64,000 bases of DNA from Amblyornis subalaris. Its lineage: Eukaryota > Chordata > Aves > Passeriformes > Ptilonorhynchidae. The notes beneath the pieces were generated by a model. The model saw only the letters and a program-made list of their open reading frames with translations. It had not been told where the DNA came from and made no database searches. The stretch spans positions 263,147-327,146 of the forward strand of contig JACAXG010000076.1 in assembly GCA_018881555.1 (NCBI GenBank). The letters are read 5' to 3'. Positions 39,252 through 55,500 of this stretch are shown piece after piece. Both the position numbers and the translations under genes were made by a program. The number at the start of each line of letters is the position of its first letter. The stretch's first letter is position 1.

Positions 39252-39404
39252 TGCAAACAGAGACAGTCTTCCTAAAAAAATGCTCTTTGCAGTCCAGAGG
39301 CAGCAGAGTCACTGTGAAGGAAGAGCTGGGCAACATATGGCTGTAGAGTCTGCACTGGAAAAGTCACTGGCTAAACACACGCCGGCTGTTAGTTTTCTTT
39401 ATTT

Positions 39405-41276
<1,872 letters not shown>

Positions 41277-41438
41277 CATAGGGGTTCATGTGGTCGCCTG
41301 GCATTTGTGGAGGGGTAAGACCCTGCTGAAATGGGTCTGTGCCATAACTGCTTTGCTCCATTGCTACAATCTGCTGCTGTGGTGGTGCAAGTGGTGTGTA
41401 AGATGTCATCATCCCTTCCATTCGGTTGGACATTACTT
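41277..41438 (-). CDS. LMX1B: LMX1B coding exon 7 (C-terminal transactivation region)
   Basis: The 162-nt exon encodes [10 protein letters not shown] through [25 protein letters not shown] and DHMNPYG. It is the proline- and glutamine-rich C-terminal region associated with activation in this family. The acceptor is CTTTGCAG and the donor is CCCTATG followed by GTAAGG. Twenty-one bases before that donor the sequence reads CCAG followed by GCGACC. An alternative donor here would remove DHMNPYG, the same seven residues that distinguish the 402- and 395-residue human isoforms as I recall them. In this window that position has GC, not GT. The residues SSYGTDPF differ from the mammalian protein as I remember it and fit a bird or reptile sequence. 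Confidence 0.96.
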
Positions 41439-42258
41439 CTGCAAAGCAAAGAGGAGGCACAATTACTGCTGGGGAACAGGGCAGCATCAGTGGCAACAAT
41501 GAACCCTAGTAAACACAGTCAGGGATATCCTGTCAGTCAGAGAAGCTTTCCAAATTTTGTCTGCGCGTAGAACCCCGAGCAATAAGCTGAAAGACTTGTA
41601 ATTTCTGACTACATAATTTCTGGAGCTAGGTGCTGGACCCTATCCTCCCAAAGTCTGTATACTGTGTGTGACAGATCCCAGTTATTCTCTAACTTCTGCT
41701 TGTCCCAGTTTTTCTGGCTCTGGGTAAAGTGGAGGATTTGAGGCTGCAAGGCCTTGGGAGCTGGACATCCTCAAGAGTAGCCACGGAGCAGCAGGGCAAG
41801 CCCTGGTGCCTATGTGCAGTGCCTGCCCCAGGGTCCAGCCGCCCATGGGAGCACAGGAGGGGCTCTCCATGCCTTGGCTGGGGCAGTAATGCTGATGCCC
41901 GTGCAGATTCTCCTCTGAGCATGGTGCCCCTTACTGCAGAAGAAAACAAACTGGAGGATCTATCTGGAGCAAGCCTCCTGGAGATTTCCTCCAGTGGAAG
42001 AAATGGCACATTTCTTCTAGCAAGGAGGTAACAGCTTCTGTGTGAGCACCTCTGGGGTCTGGTCCCACTGCAAGGACTTGGAGTAACCTGGTGTGGGCAC
42101 TCAAGCACACCTCTGTGTGCTTCCACTGCTGATGGCACACCTCACCCGCAGACCTGCATACGCTCTGGATTGCTGTACTGAAGTATCATGTGGGAATGGT
42201 GCTTCCAGACAACCACAGATTCTTTCTCTCTCACTTTGCTTTATCACAAATCCCCTAC
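41439..42258 (-). other. LMX1B: LMX1B intron 6
   Basis: The 820-bp intron runs from donor GTAGGGG to acceptor CTTTGCAG. The central part (41690-42140) is GC-richer and therefore open in several frames, including 149 codons on the minus strand at 42138-41689. The translation is not recognisable and I treat it as intronic. Confidence 0.9.
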
Positions 42259-42325
42259 CTTGTCCTAGTCGCTGCGAGTTCTGCTGCTCCTGCTGCTGTT
42301 GGTGCCTTCGTGCCAGCTTTTTCAT
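42259..42325 (-). CDS. LMX1B: LMX1B coding exon 6 (end of homeodomain, Q-rich segment)
   Basis: This 67-nt exon begins with ATG AAA AAG, giving MKKLARR, the basic end of the homeodomain. It continues into a short glutamine-rich stretch (HQQQQEQQNSQ) and RLGQ. The ATG is an internal methionine, not a start. The acceptor is TTTTTTCAG and the donor is CAAG followed by GTAGGGG. The single G left over joins AA of exon 7 to form the glutamate codon of GQEV. The Q-rich run lies just C-terminal to the homeodomain, where LMX1 proteins normally carry it. Nothing is broken. Confidence 0.96.
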
Positions 42326-42722
42326 CTGAAAAAAGCAGAAGAACAGAACAATCTCATGTCTCCGAATGCAAAAATTTTGTTTCCTTACAAAACTCTCTAC
42401 AAACATCGTTATCAGTTAACATGGACCACTTACACTCGTGCACACACTATTGCAGGTTCAGTTTCAATTCTAAGCTTAAACATCTCAGTTTTCAGTTCAG
42501 ATTTCCATGCAAAACTTACTCCCAACCCTATGTTGCTTTGAGCATATGAATTTAATGTCTGTGTTCAGAAGTTGCCTCTCCAGTACGGATGCAGAGAGCA
42601 GTGCAGGCAGAACCTGCAGAGCTCAGCCATGGGATTTCTGCAGTGGGAGCTGCATCCGGGGCAAGAGCCCATGCTGAGGCACAACCTGCATTTGACTTTT
42701 GAGAACGTGACAAACAACCTAC
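42326..42722 (-). other. LMX1B: LMX1B intron 5
   Basis: The 397-bp intron lies between the two halves of the homeodomain C-terminal coding sequence, from donor GTAGGTT to acceptor TTTTTTCAG. The acceptor has a clear pyrimidine tract. I see nothing else in it. Confidence 0.92.
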
Positions 42723-42800
42723 CTTTGCTCTTTGGTTTTGAAACCAGACCTGGACGACTCGCACGCTGAGTCCTGTTTCAGCTGCCAGTGTTTCTCTGAC
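42723..42800 (-). CDS. LMX1B: LMX1B coding exon 5 (homeodomain helices 2-3)
   Basis: The exon is 78 nt, exactly 26 codons, and covers homeodomain positions 30 to 55 from [10 protein letters not shown] to WFQNQRAK. The recognition helix carries Trp48, Phe49, Gln50 and Asn51. These are the DNA-contacting and core residues expected for a Q50 homeodomain that reads TAAT-type, AT-rich sites. The acceptor is CTCCTGCAG and the donor is AAG followed by GTAGGTT. Both edges are in phase 0, which agrees with exon 4 ending in a complete lysine codon. The sequence is essentially invariant in the LMX1A/LMX1B family, so this exon alone does not separate the paralogues. The neighbouring exons do. Confidence 0.97.
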
Positions 42801-43195
42801 CTGCAGGAGGAAATGCTTAATGAGGCAATTTTTCATAAGTTAAAAAATACCCAAAAAACACTAAGCAGTTTTGTTAAGAGGAACATTCGTACTTACAACA
42901 AAAAATTGCATGTCTGGAATTACTTTTTTAAATTACCCATATTTTTGCATAGTTTTTTCAAGTTCTGCCCCTGATGGAGCTACCAGTTCTGTAAGTACTA
43001 GACAAACAGTCTGAGCTGAGGAAAATGGCACTAAGTAATTTCATGGTTTTTATTTTACCCATAAAAGACTTCTGTGCAAAAAGAGTGCTCTGCTCTCACC
43101 CCAGGAGAACTGCTATTGTCCCAGGAAGGCACAGGGGCTATCTGGGGCTTTGGCCTGGTGCCAGGGCTTACTTGGTCCCTGGGTGAAGCACCTAC
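42801..43195 (-). other. LMX1B: LMX1B intron 4
   Basis: The 395-bp intron splits the homeodomain between positions 29 and 30, from donor GTAGGTG to acceptor CTCCTGCAG. I see no other feature in it. Confidence 0.92.
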
Positions 43196-43374
43196 CTTTC
43201 TACAGGGCTTGGAAGACACTTCAAAGGATGCTTTGAATGCTCGTCTCTGCTGTGTAGTAAGTATCGTCCTTGGTCGTTTAGGTCTTCTTGGGTCCTTCCC
43301 ATCATCACTTCCTTTTCCTTGGGTTACTTGGCCTTTGGTGGGCTTAACATCTCCATCTTCATCATCACTTTTGA
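43196..43374 (-). CDS. LMX1B: LMX1B coding exon 4 (acidic linker and first half of homeodomain)
   Basis: The exon is 179 nt and encodes an acidic, serine/glycine-rich linker ([12 protein letters not shown]...) followed by the basic [11 protein letters not shown] stretch and homeodomain positions 1 to 29, ending SSKPCRK. Arg5 of the homeodomain N-terminal arm and Phe16 and Phe20 of the helix 1 core are present. The acceptor on the minus strand is TTTTCACTAG. Its first two bases join the last G of exon 3 to make a valine codon, which confirms the phase. The donor is AAAG followed by GTAGGTG. The linker is the most divergent part of the gene compared with mammals. No open reading frame of useful length starts in this exon because it has no in-frame ATG, so it was found by translating the minus strand around the splice sites. 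Confidence 0.95.
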
Positions 43375-46287
<2,913 letters not shown>

Positions 46288-46740
46288 CTAAATCCAGCAA
46301 AGCCTGCAGCGATCAGCCTGGCTCATGCTCCTGCACGCTGCAAGACTCGCATCCTTAGGCTTCGAAACATCACAGGCATGCAATTTTTTCAAATCTCAAT
46401 CCCTTTGGTCTTGAGATTCCCCAAATCACCTTTGCTGGACAAAGCCCACACTAAGATTTGTCCTTATCTCAGTGGTTTTTTCCTTTCCAAAATCAGAAAC
46501 AAAAGGGAGCTTTCAAAGTTGGATAACTTGCTCAAACCCAAATGTATTTTAATTCACCTTTTAGAGGAAGGACCAGCTCATGCTTTGTTTTATGCAGGGT
46601 CTCTGGTTTCAGCACTTAAGCCCTATTCTGAACAGATTTCATGACTTTCCATTTTTGCTATTGTCTGTCTCTGAGGAGGCTGATAAACAAACACAGCAAC
46701 GAGCATAAAAACTTTGTGTTTTCGCTGAGGCAAAGCCGAT

Positions 46741-46741
<1 letters not shown>

Positions 46742-46777
<36 letters not shown>
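46742..46777. repeat. (CA)18 microsatellite
   Basis: An uninterrupted run of 18 CA units lies in LMX1B intron 2, about 0.5 kb from exon 3. It is likely length-polymorphic. Confidence 0.97.
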
Positions 46778-46779
<2 letters not shown>

Positions 46780-47984
46780 TGTACACATGCAATCGATAAA
46801 GAGAGGAGTGAAATAACATAGCTTTTCTTTGGATGTTGAGTTATTCCAGAACAACCTGTCTCTGAAGGGTGTACTGTGCATTTTAAATGGTGTGAAACAT
46901 CCTTTGGCAGAGACAGGCAGTGATACAATCTGTCAAATTACCAGTATAATCACAGACTCTAGAATACACACTGTATCCAGACTAGTTCTTATTAACGCTC
47001 TATAACCCCCGTCTTTCATCCATCATTAATTTTCCAAGCTTAAGTTAGAATTATTTAGATTAATTTTATTTTGCTTTTCTAATGGCAACTGGGAATCTCC
47101 CTAAGTGAGATTTCAGAAGAGGGCTGCCTCAAGATAAAGACAAATCACTAAGTTACATCCCTGTGTCACACAGTGTGCTGGTGATTTGAAATTCAGTGTC
47201 TTTTACGGCAATACATCACGGTGCAAGGTGCATGAACATTTACATTTCAGCAAGGAAATGAACGCCACTGTACCCGCGTGTTCACAGGAAAAAAATGAGA
47301 TTCTGCCTTTTAGTATGGGGTACACTGACCTTTTTTTTTATCCTCAAAATTATCATTTTTCAGAAAAAAGGCAATTCTCTTTGATTTTAGAAGGCAAAGG
47401 CTGTGGTAGTTACTCATTCCTTCAGAGCCTCCATTTTGTCTGAGCTGAGAAGTGCGGGAAAATGGCAGTCAGAAGCTCTCGGCAAAGGGCTGGAGTCAAG
47501 AGTGGGCAGGAGGGAAAAGCAAATGTCAGTATGGTTGCACACGACATCCAGAGGATGGCTGAGAGCCGGGAACTTGGGGGGTCCCCGGCTGTACCTAGGA
47601 GTGACTGCACTGGGAGCCTGGCTGGTTCAGTGCACATCTTTGCACGACCACAGCCTCAAGGTAACAGCTGTGCAAGGTGGACTGTGTGACTCTTTTTCAG
47701 GTATGTAATGAATTAAATCTATCAAAAGGAAACTGATGCCACACAGGACCCTGGGCACTGCCATGAACAGGCCGGCTTATTTANTACACACTCCGTTTGC
47801 TTTCTCCACAAGGTTTTCCTTACAATCCTTTAGCCAGCAAATTCCTAAGCAGAAAATATTTTTATCTCTACACAATAACACATCTGAAAGGATTAACACA
47901 TAAAGAGGAAAAAAAAGGTCCAATAAAAAAAGTTGTTTCTATTTAAGTGCTTAAATCTATTTAACTCATTTAATCAAGCCTAGC

Positions 47985-48475
47985 CCCTCTGTCCGAGGGG
48001 TGTCCTTAGGACGGGGCACACCTCGAGACCCCAGAAGCGGCAGGGCTGGGGCGAAGGCACTGTCTCCCCCCACCTACCGCCACTCTCCCGTCCCCGCCAG
48101 CCGCGGCCAGGGCCGTCGGGAGGGACGGGGCGGCCCCAGCGTGCCGATGGCCCGGCCGTATCGCGACCGCGGCGCCTCCGGCCGCCCGCGGGTTCCGCAG
48201 CCGTTCGCGCGTCCTGGTCACAGCGCTGCCGAGCTGGGAAACGTTCAAAAACAGACTCCAGGGACCCCGCCCAGCCGCCCACCGCCGCGGGCAGGTGCCC
48301 ACCTCCCCACTGCAGCGAGGGGAGAACGGGGACCCTTCCCCGGGAGGGGTCTGGCCCGGGGAGCGGCGAGGCCGCGGGAGCTGCGAGGTGGCGCGGGCCC
48401 GGCCGTGCTGTGAGGGCCGCGGCGGCCCGGGCGGGGCTGTCACCGCTCCACGTCGGGCTGCGGTTGCCTCCAGTT
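47985..48475. promoter_or_regulatory. intronic CpG island
   Basis: A sharply bounded GC-rich block lies 1.8 kb upstream of exon 3 in otherwise AT-rich intron. I count about 60 CpG dinucleotides by eye between 48001 and 48480, roughly one per 8 bases, against very few on either side. It contains GC-box-like GGGGCGG (about 48127) and GGGCGGGG (about 48430). On the minus strand a consensus-like splice donor GTAGGTGG starts at 48077, which could splice into LMX1B exon 3. The frame that would join exon 3 in phase runs back to a TGA near 48220 without an ATG. A transcript from here would thus add a non-coding leader or initiate inside exon 3. No protein is recognisable in the long frames, which are a by-product of GC content. 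Confidence 0.75.
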
Positions 48476-51400
48476 CTCTCCAAAGCAAACCACGCAATAT
48501 GCCACCGTCCAGTGACAGTGAAAACACAAATGTAACACGGTTTACAGGGAATTTCAGGGAGGAAAGCCCAGGAAAGCATAAATCCCCTGCACCTTTCCTC
48601 AAGCTGGGACATGAAAATAATCTCCTTGTACTGTGGAGCATGTTGTTGCCCTGACCAGCATCTTTGCTGTCATACTGCCTTACTGAATGTTTAGTTTTTT
48701 TTCTTTTTCTTCAAAATAAATATGTCTAACATGAACAGAAAATACTTTGTGTTATTTACCAGCAACTGACTATTCCCAGAAAGCTGGTGCTTTTGCAACA
48801 GCGCTTCCCAAGGCAGCCTTTTAGCTGTAACAAATTACACTGTCATCAGTGTAGTATTAACTCATTCAAATGAACATTAAATTGTGCTGACAATACTGCA
48901 NGGACTTCATATCCCAAATTTACCCCTTGTCAAGAAAATTCCCTCCTCTGTACACAGGTACTCTGCATTATAACATGCATTCACACAAATGCACACACAC
49001 ACAGAGCAGCATGTTGGATTGAATTCTGAGATTATAAAATCTTCATTAAACCTATCTTATAGGGTGTTTATAGGTATTTTTTCAGCTTCCCAAGAGGAAC
49101 CCAAGGTTATGCACTCTTTTTGCACAAGGCAATCTCACAACAGGAAACTAATCTTGACAAATGACCAGACTTTGATAGCTGTGATCTAAACCACTGCTCG
49201 TTAGACTGTTCATTTTATAAACGAATGGTAATAAACCTGTTGGGAAGTGTAGGATAGCAGGAATACTTTACAGATCACCCCTTTACAGGTTTCAATCAAA
49301 GCCATAAATTTGAAGGGGAGCACACAGATATTCTGTGCTGAGACAAAGACTCTGTCCCACACCAACCACATTTAAAGGAATATTTCTTTTGCTCTCTATA
49401 CATTTTACAAATAATTTGCATAACTCTGGCTTTTTACCCCCATGACCGATTATCTCCAGCTCTCTTAAGTTAATGTCAAACCTCAAAATCCTTGGACGTG
49501 TTAAAGTATGTGGAGAGTGGAAATCAAATGCCTTTATTAGAAGCCGCAGGAAATCTCTGACTCCTAAGCACAATGAAAACATTCCAAAGAAAATTGTTCA
49601 AAGAGGACAAAGGAGAAAAGCAGAACAAGAAAACCTTGTTTTGAATCAATGATTGCAGAGTTTTATAAATAAATTCTGTTGCCTGGACAATTTTGAAAGA
49701 CAACTCAATAGGTTTAGGAGTTTTTAAGTGTGTTTGCCTCTATGCCTGGAACACTTGAGGGACTCAGCCAAGCTAAAGCTCAGAACAATGGCCTGTCTGT
49801 CCATCAGAGTATTTACAATATATGCTGTGAAGCAATTTTACAGTACTAGATAATCAAAAAGTCTTTACCGGCTAAAACTGGGTGAACTTAAATTAATTTT
49901 GCATATGTATCAAGGGCAATGTAAATGCTGAGACATGTCCTGACTTTAACCAGTAGATGAAAATGTTCACCAGCGGAAGAGGCCATAAAGATTTTATTTG
50001 TTAGAATATCCCTGTGAAGTCAGGCTGAATCAGTAATCCTTAGAAACAACCCCAGTTACATGATCCACTGTGCCTTCCTGCATGGCACAGCCATCTGGAG
50101 TGCAATACGGACCCCTGATTTATTATCTCCAGTGCAGTTATCTCGCAGTAAGTTTGACCCTGCTTTGCTCCTGAGAATCACGGCTCTGCTGTTTACTGTC
50201 CTGGTGTCCTGACAACCCACCCCTTACCTTTCTATGGCTCACCCAGGTCCTTCATCTCCTCCTGTCTGTAGGCAAATAGATTTTAATTGTTTTATTATAA
50301 CTAATTTAATCTGTGCTGAGAGATCTCCATGTGCAGTGTNAAATTTGCTGTTCACATTAAGTGTGGTTTAAGAGGTTTGTCATACAGGACAGAGGTAGAA
50401 AAATAGACTACTTCAGTCAGGTTGTTCATTTACTGGGCCTCTGCCATGAAGCAGTAAATAGGAAGTTATTAAGCTGTGTTTGATGTATGCAAGAGGACAG
50501 ATGCTGCTACCTACCTGAGACCTTCAGTCATTTCCCTTTCTGTGTTATTCTGACATTATGTGTTGCAGGAACCACAGCAGATACCTGGCTTTTCTTTATT
50601 TAATAAATACACAAAGATAGCAGTCACAGCTTTTGTAAATACTGTCAGTGTAGTCTCTAGCTTTTCTCTCTGCTCATACCTGCCTGGGACACCCCTGTCG
50701 GCCTGTGCTGATGCTGGGACCTCGGTCTGCGCTGTATGAAACAGGGTAGAGCTTGAGTAAAATATATTATGCTTTTCACAGAACTGAGTTTTATTAAGAG
50801 AAGAAATTAAACTACTAATGAAAGACATCTGTTTCTTGTTCTTTGGGAGAAATTTTGATACTTCTTTGTTGAGATGACATAGAATTGGAAAAGCACTATG
50901 CATGGGGCTTTTCCAGCATAGGACTTAAATATTTTTGTAGCGTCTTAGAGCTCATGGATGCTTATAAAGTGGAAAAACTGTTGCTTGGTTGCACTCAATT
51001 CTGAACATTCAAAACATCCTGAATGCAGTAAAGAACAATAGAAATATTATAATTTTATGACTTGAAACTCCCCCCCACACCCTTAAAAAAGAAATAATCC
51101 ATTTAAAATATTTTCCCTGCAGACGAAATAATTACATAGTTTATTAAAGCCAATTTCATAGCTGAAACTTCAGTATAAGAAAGATAATTCCCTTTCATCA
51201 AGTAGTAATAAAACATGCAAAAATTAAAAGTTTCTAGAAAAAAATTGTAATATTTAGAGAGAAACTAAAACAAAGAAACCTTTTTCTTCTTCAGGGAGAA
51301 CCGAAAAAAATGTTTATTAACCCTCTATCCACAGGTGCTGTAGTATGAACACCAGCTACTGGTGAAAGCTTTTGTTAAATCAGCACTTCACAACATGGAT

Positions 51401-52269
51401 TTGGACTCACAAATTACATATTGCCTATCTTGGTACTGAGTCACTTTTTCTTCCCATAAATATTTTACCTGTATTTCCGTGAGGAGTGCTATACTCCCCT
51501 GCCAAGGGAAGCTGATGGCTAAAATAGCAATAGGAACCACATGTTATCCCATGGTCAAAGCCACCAGCTCACATCCTTGCTCTGCCCACCAGAGACAGAC
51601 CTACCAATGTGGTCCCAGGAGTACTTCAGGCTGGCCATACCTGGACAACGGTCTGTGTCAAACCATGCCCAGGGAAATACCACCCTTCATGTGATTTCCT
51701 TCCCGCTGAGGCCTCTCATGATCCCTCTGCAGGTGTCCCAGCACTCGCTGGCTACCTCAAACCTCTGGGCACCAGACACTCTGGGCTGGAACTGGGATGC
51801 TTAGACAAAAGCAGAAGCGCACACAGAACTTAAAGCTTACATCCTAATGCAACTTGCTCAAGTGGGACCAGAATGACCTAAGTAGTTACATCTCCCTTAA
51901 CTATAAAGTACAACATAAAATGCAAAGTGCAGAGCAATTTCTCGCTTTGAGCAGAATGTGACAGAATGAATTCTTCTCTTTGCTTAATTTTCATCCCCTA
52001 ATTGACCACTTTGTTCAACTGTCTTCCATCACTGCCATGCTGTTGTATTTTACAGCATTTTTCCATATAACATTTTGATGGAAAAATTTATGAAGAATAG
52101 AATTATTGCTGTTAGAAGGGAATTAAAACAATTTTTCATTTACAAAGTCACTGATATTGCTCTACTGTGCTCCACCTTTGGGAATCCAATTGCTCTTCTC
52201 AGCTACTCCCATTCCTCTTTATAGCATGGCAATTGCACTGTACAGATTATGGCTGCAATTTTCTCCTAA

Positions 52270-52520
52270 TCTGTTCTGTAGAAAAGAAACTGTTATAAAA
52301 GTTAAGGCCACCAATTGAATTGATAAAGCTGGGGCTGCAATTAAGAAGCCTTAATGAATTAACAAAATATGATGATTTTGTTAGAATTATATTTTTAGGC
52401 AGTGCGAACATTTGTGAAATAATGTTATTTTTGTCCATGAGTTTCAAAGAGGCTAAATGGGCTTCTGCTGCTGTGTTTTTTGCATTCTCCAAATCACACC
52501 GATGGGCTGTAAAAGCATCG
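52270..52520. promoter_or_regulatory. candidate conserved element in LMX1B intron 2
   Basis: A high-complexity AT-rich block with CCAATTGAATTGATAAAGC, CAATTAAGAAGCC, TAATGAATTAAC and TGAAATAATG. It is flanked by ordinary sequence and stays open in one plus frame without resembling a protein. The texture resembles developmental enhancers. Confidence 0.33.
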
Positions 52521-55500
52521 TATTTGTAGGGGAGTTTGTGCTTCTGCCACAGCTCTACCTAGCTGGGGAGCGGGGGGGTGGTCACCAAAACCAACTGGGC
52601 ACTCAGGTTTTTTCCCTTTGGATTTTTATTCAGTTATTTACACAAATTAAACTACATCCACCTTCATTTTCCCCCTTTACGCCCTCACCAATATCCAGTG
52701 GATGAAGTGGCCTGTGGAGGGGCCTGTGGAAGAGCCCCGCTCGGGGCCTGGATGCTGGCTCCAGCCCGCGGAACAGTCTCTGCTCTGACAGACATCTTAT
52801 CCTTCTTGTTCACTAAATGGCACACTGAATTTACATCACCAACAACACAGGGAAATTCTTCTAATGCAATTTTTATATGAGATTTCACCCTAAAGGCCCC
52901 ATAAGCAGGGAAATTGTACTGTTGTGATTCACTGGCCCGGTCTTCACTTTTACAGAAAAAAATAATCATGTGTCAAAGCAATTCAAATGTAATTTCTAAG
53001 TTATTTCTTGGCTGGCAAGAATGACTTACAGAAAGAATTTACACAAGGCCTTTCCTTGCAACTAAGAACATTAAGAGGCAGAAACGTTATTTGCCAGTAT
53101 AAAACAAAATCACTTCCTGTGCTTGCTGCAGTGATACTGGTGGAGAGCTTGTGCCCAAACTCATCAGCACAGCCAATTTAGCAACTGATTTGCAAGGGAA
53201 AGATACCTTAGTCCTGTGGAGTTAATGTCTTTGCAGTGGGGGGTCTATTGCCAGCTTCTCCAAACTCATCAACACAATCTATTATTAATACCCAGAAAGG
53301 CTTTATAGTATCTTTATAACACAAGGCAATGAAAGCTCTGCGGTGTAATCTGTTATCTATATTGCAAAAACATGTGAAATAAAACAAAACATAGACACTT
53401 CATAAACAAAATGTTTCATCTATTATATCTCTCTGCCTCCCCTGTATATAAAGCAGTGGGGTGCAGGAAAGGCATTCAGAGAGATTTGCTGTTAGATGTG
53501 GCACTGGCTCCTTTTTAAATTCTATTTGTATAGTAACAAATTTCACACTGAATGAAAATTTTTGCTTCTTTCACTGAGATGGAAATGTTCAAATCTTTGC
53601 AAAATTAGGCTGTGTTTCATCGGAAGAGCAAAGGGGGTTGGAAGCAAAATACAGCTTCTCAAGTCCTACAGGAAAACCCCATGACATAGGGATGAGCTGG
53701 CTGAGCCAAAGTGAGGAGGCAGCTGCTGCAGGGTGAGAAGGGGGCACAGCCTGGGGCAGGGCCAGGTAGAGGTGTCAGGGCATTGCCATGGCATGAGCTA
53801 AAGAATTTGTCTCCAGTAAGCAGCAGCAAAACCAAGCGCCCACTGGAGGCAGTTATTTCTCTGGAAAGCATTCAAGAACAGAATTTGAGCAGAACTGGAT
53901 CTTTTCTTCTACTATTGATACGCATGACAATATTTTATATGAAAAGCCCAGAATTACCCTATGTTTAGTTTCTAGGAACAGACACAGTTAGAGCCATCAT
54001 TTGACAGCAAAGAAGTAAACATGCAGTTTAAAACCCAAGAAGGTTTTGTTTCAAATAAACAGATTGTGGCAAAGGTGGAACTGAGGGGAGCATGAAGCAT
54101 TTTTGTGTTCTTGGTGCACGTATGTTTGCAAAACAGTAAGAACCAAAAAAGTTCTCAACATAAGGCTGTGTCTTATTTCCCAGATGCTTTTTTATNTTCT
54201 TTGCTTGTTGAAAATAAATTGTTCTTTTGTAGTGTTTGTCTTTTCAGTCCAACTGTCAGCTATTATTTTTCTATTTCCTCTTTTTGTCACTTTGCATTAT
54301 TTTTGGTGCTGTAATTCCCATTTGTTCCCACTCCTATCTTCCTGTCTCCCATTGTTCCATTTTTTAATCCCCAGTTTTACTCTTCTTCGGCTGTTTTTTG
54401 GCCCATTCTCAGTAGGGTTTGAGAGAATACCCAGGCGTGACTCCCTGCTATAGCAACCACACCTCCCCAGGAAAGCCACAACAATCTCTTCGGGAGGAGG
54501 AAAGTCTTTCACAAGCTGGCAGCAAAAGTAAATCCTTCTTCAAGGAACAAGAAGGATTAGCAGGGAGCAGTGGGCTGCAGACTTAACCCTACCCCTCATT
54601 TCTTTAGAGCACCAGTCACTCAGAACCCTGCTGTGATGTACAATTAAACAGAACCCAAAAAAATCCTGAATGACACAAGAGCAGGATTGTGTAAAGGTTT
54701 AATTCCACTTTAATACCTTTCCAAGTTCAGAACTCAAAGATAGCAATTTAACCCAAGAATCCCCATCTGAGCATGAAAACTTGCTGCTTGTCTTACAAAA
54801 GTCCCAGCTATATTCTGCTCTAAATCATGCTTTTTTAGGCTGACACTAAATGGATGAAGTTTTTCTCCCCCAATCATCTCACATAGTTCCTCTTCATTGT
54901 CCTTCTTTCAAAAACTTTGTTCTTCTGATAAAACCAGAAAAGTCTTACCAGAGGTATGGAGCTTTGGGTAGAAACTCTCTAAAAAAGACAACTGAAAAAG
55001 GAAAAAGGTACACTAAAAAACCCCAACCCAAACCCCCAAAACTCAGGTAACTAAAGGTGTCTCCTGCAATGTCTAGGAATGGTAATTTATTCTTGTAATG
55101 TAGTAACTCTTATTAACATTATGTCAATTACTTACTATTAATGTTAGGATGGAAAATCAAGATCCCTTTTAATACAGGGTTTTTTGAAAACTCCAAACAA
55201 CTGATTCATCTTTTTTAAATTAAAGAACAGATGAACCTAGTCATTCTAGTATGGATGCTCTACGGTTGCTCTATGAAGTGAATTTTTAGGATTAGACACA
55301 GAACTACGAAAATCTCCCGGCTTCTGTAAGGCCAAATATGGTTGACAGAGTCCTAAGACTCAGCTATCAGCATCTGTGTTTGTATTCAGGCTTTAGTAAA
55401 CTAGATGCTCTAAACCCATACAAAGAGATTTATCAGTAAGCAGGGCCCTACAGCACACCCAGACCCTTCTCCTGCCTTGAACGTCTGCACAGGTTTTAAG

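Larger units (their letters stand above)
33610..39404 (-). other. LMX1B: candidate LMX1B 3' UTR (extent uncertain)
   Basis: No other gene is visible in the 5.8 kb after the LMX1B stop. Minus-strand AATAAA hexamers occur at 38937-38932 (a UTR of about 0.5 kb), at 35103-35098 and at 33634-33629. The last is followed on the minus strand by T/TG-rich sequence of the kind found downstream of poly(A) sites. It overlaps a TGTAAATA Pumilio-type site, and a second such site lies at about 35107-35100. Mammalian LMX1B mRNAs are, to my recollection, several kilobases long, which makes the distal end plausible. Another AATAAA, only two bases past the stop (39403-39398), is unlikely to be used. The 37.0-37.4 kb CA-rich array and the 39.2 kb hairpin would lie inside this UTR. 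The end is an inference. Confidence 0.35.

Noticed and set aside
39398..39403. AATAAA on the minus strand two bases after the LMX1B stop
   Set aside because: Too close to the stop codon to be a normal poly(A) signal. Vertebrate LMX1B mRNAs have longer 3' UTRs.
47980..48641. Minus-strand frames of 210 and 211 codons and plus-strand frames across the CpG island
   Set aside because: High GC content removes stop codons. The Arg/Pro/Gly-rich translations overlap in several phases and match no family. The frame in phase with exon 3 lacks an ATG.
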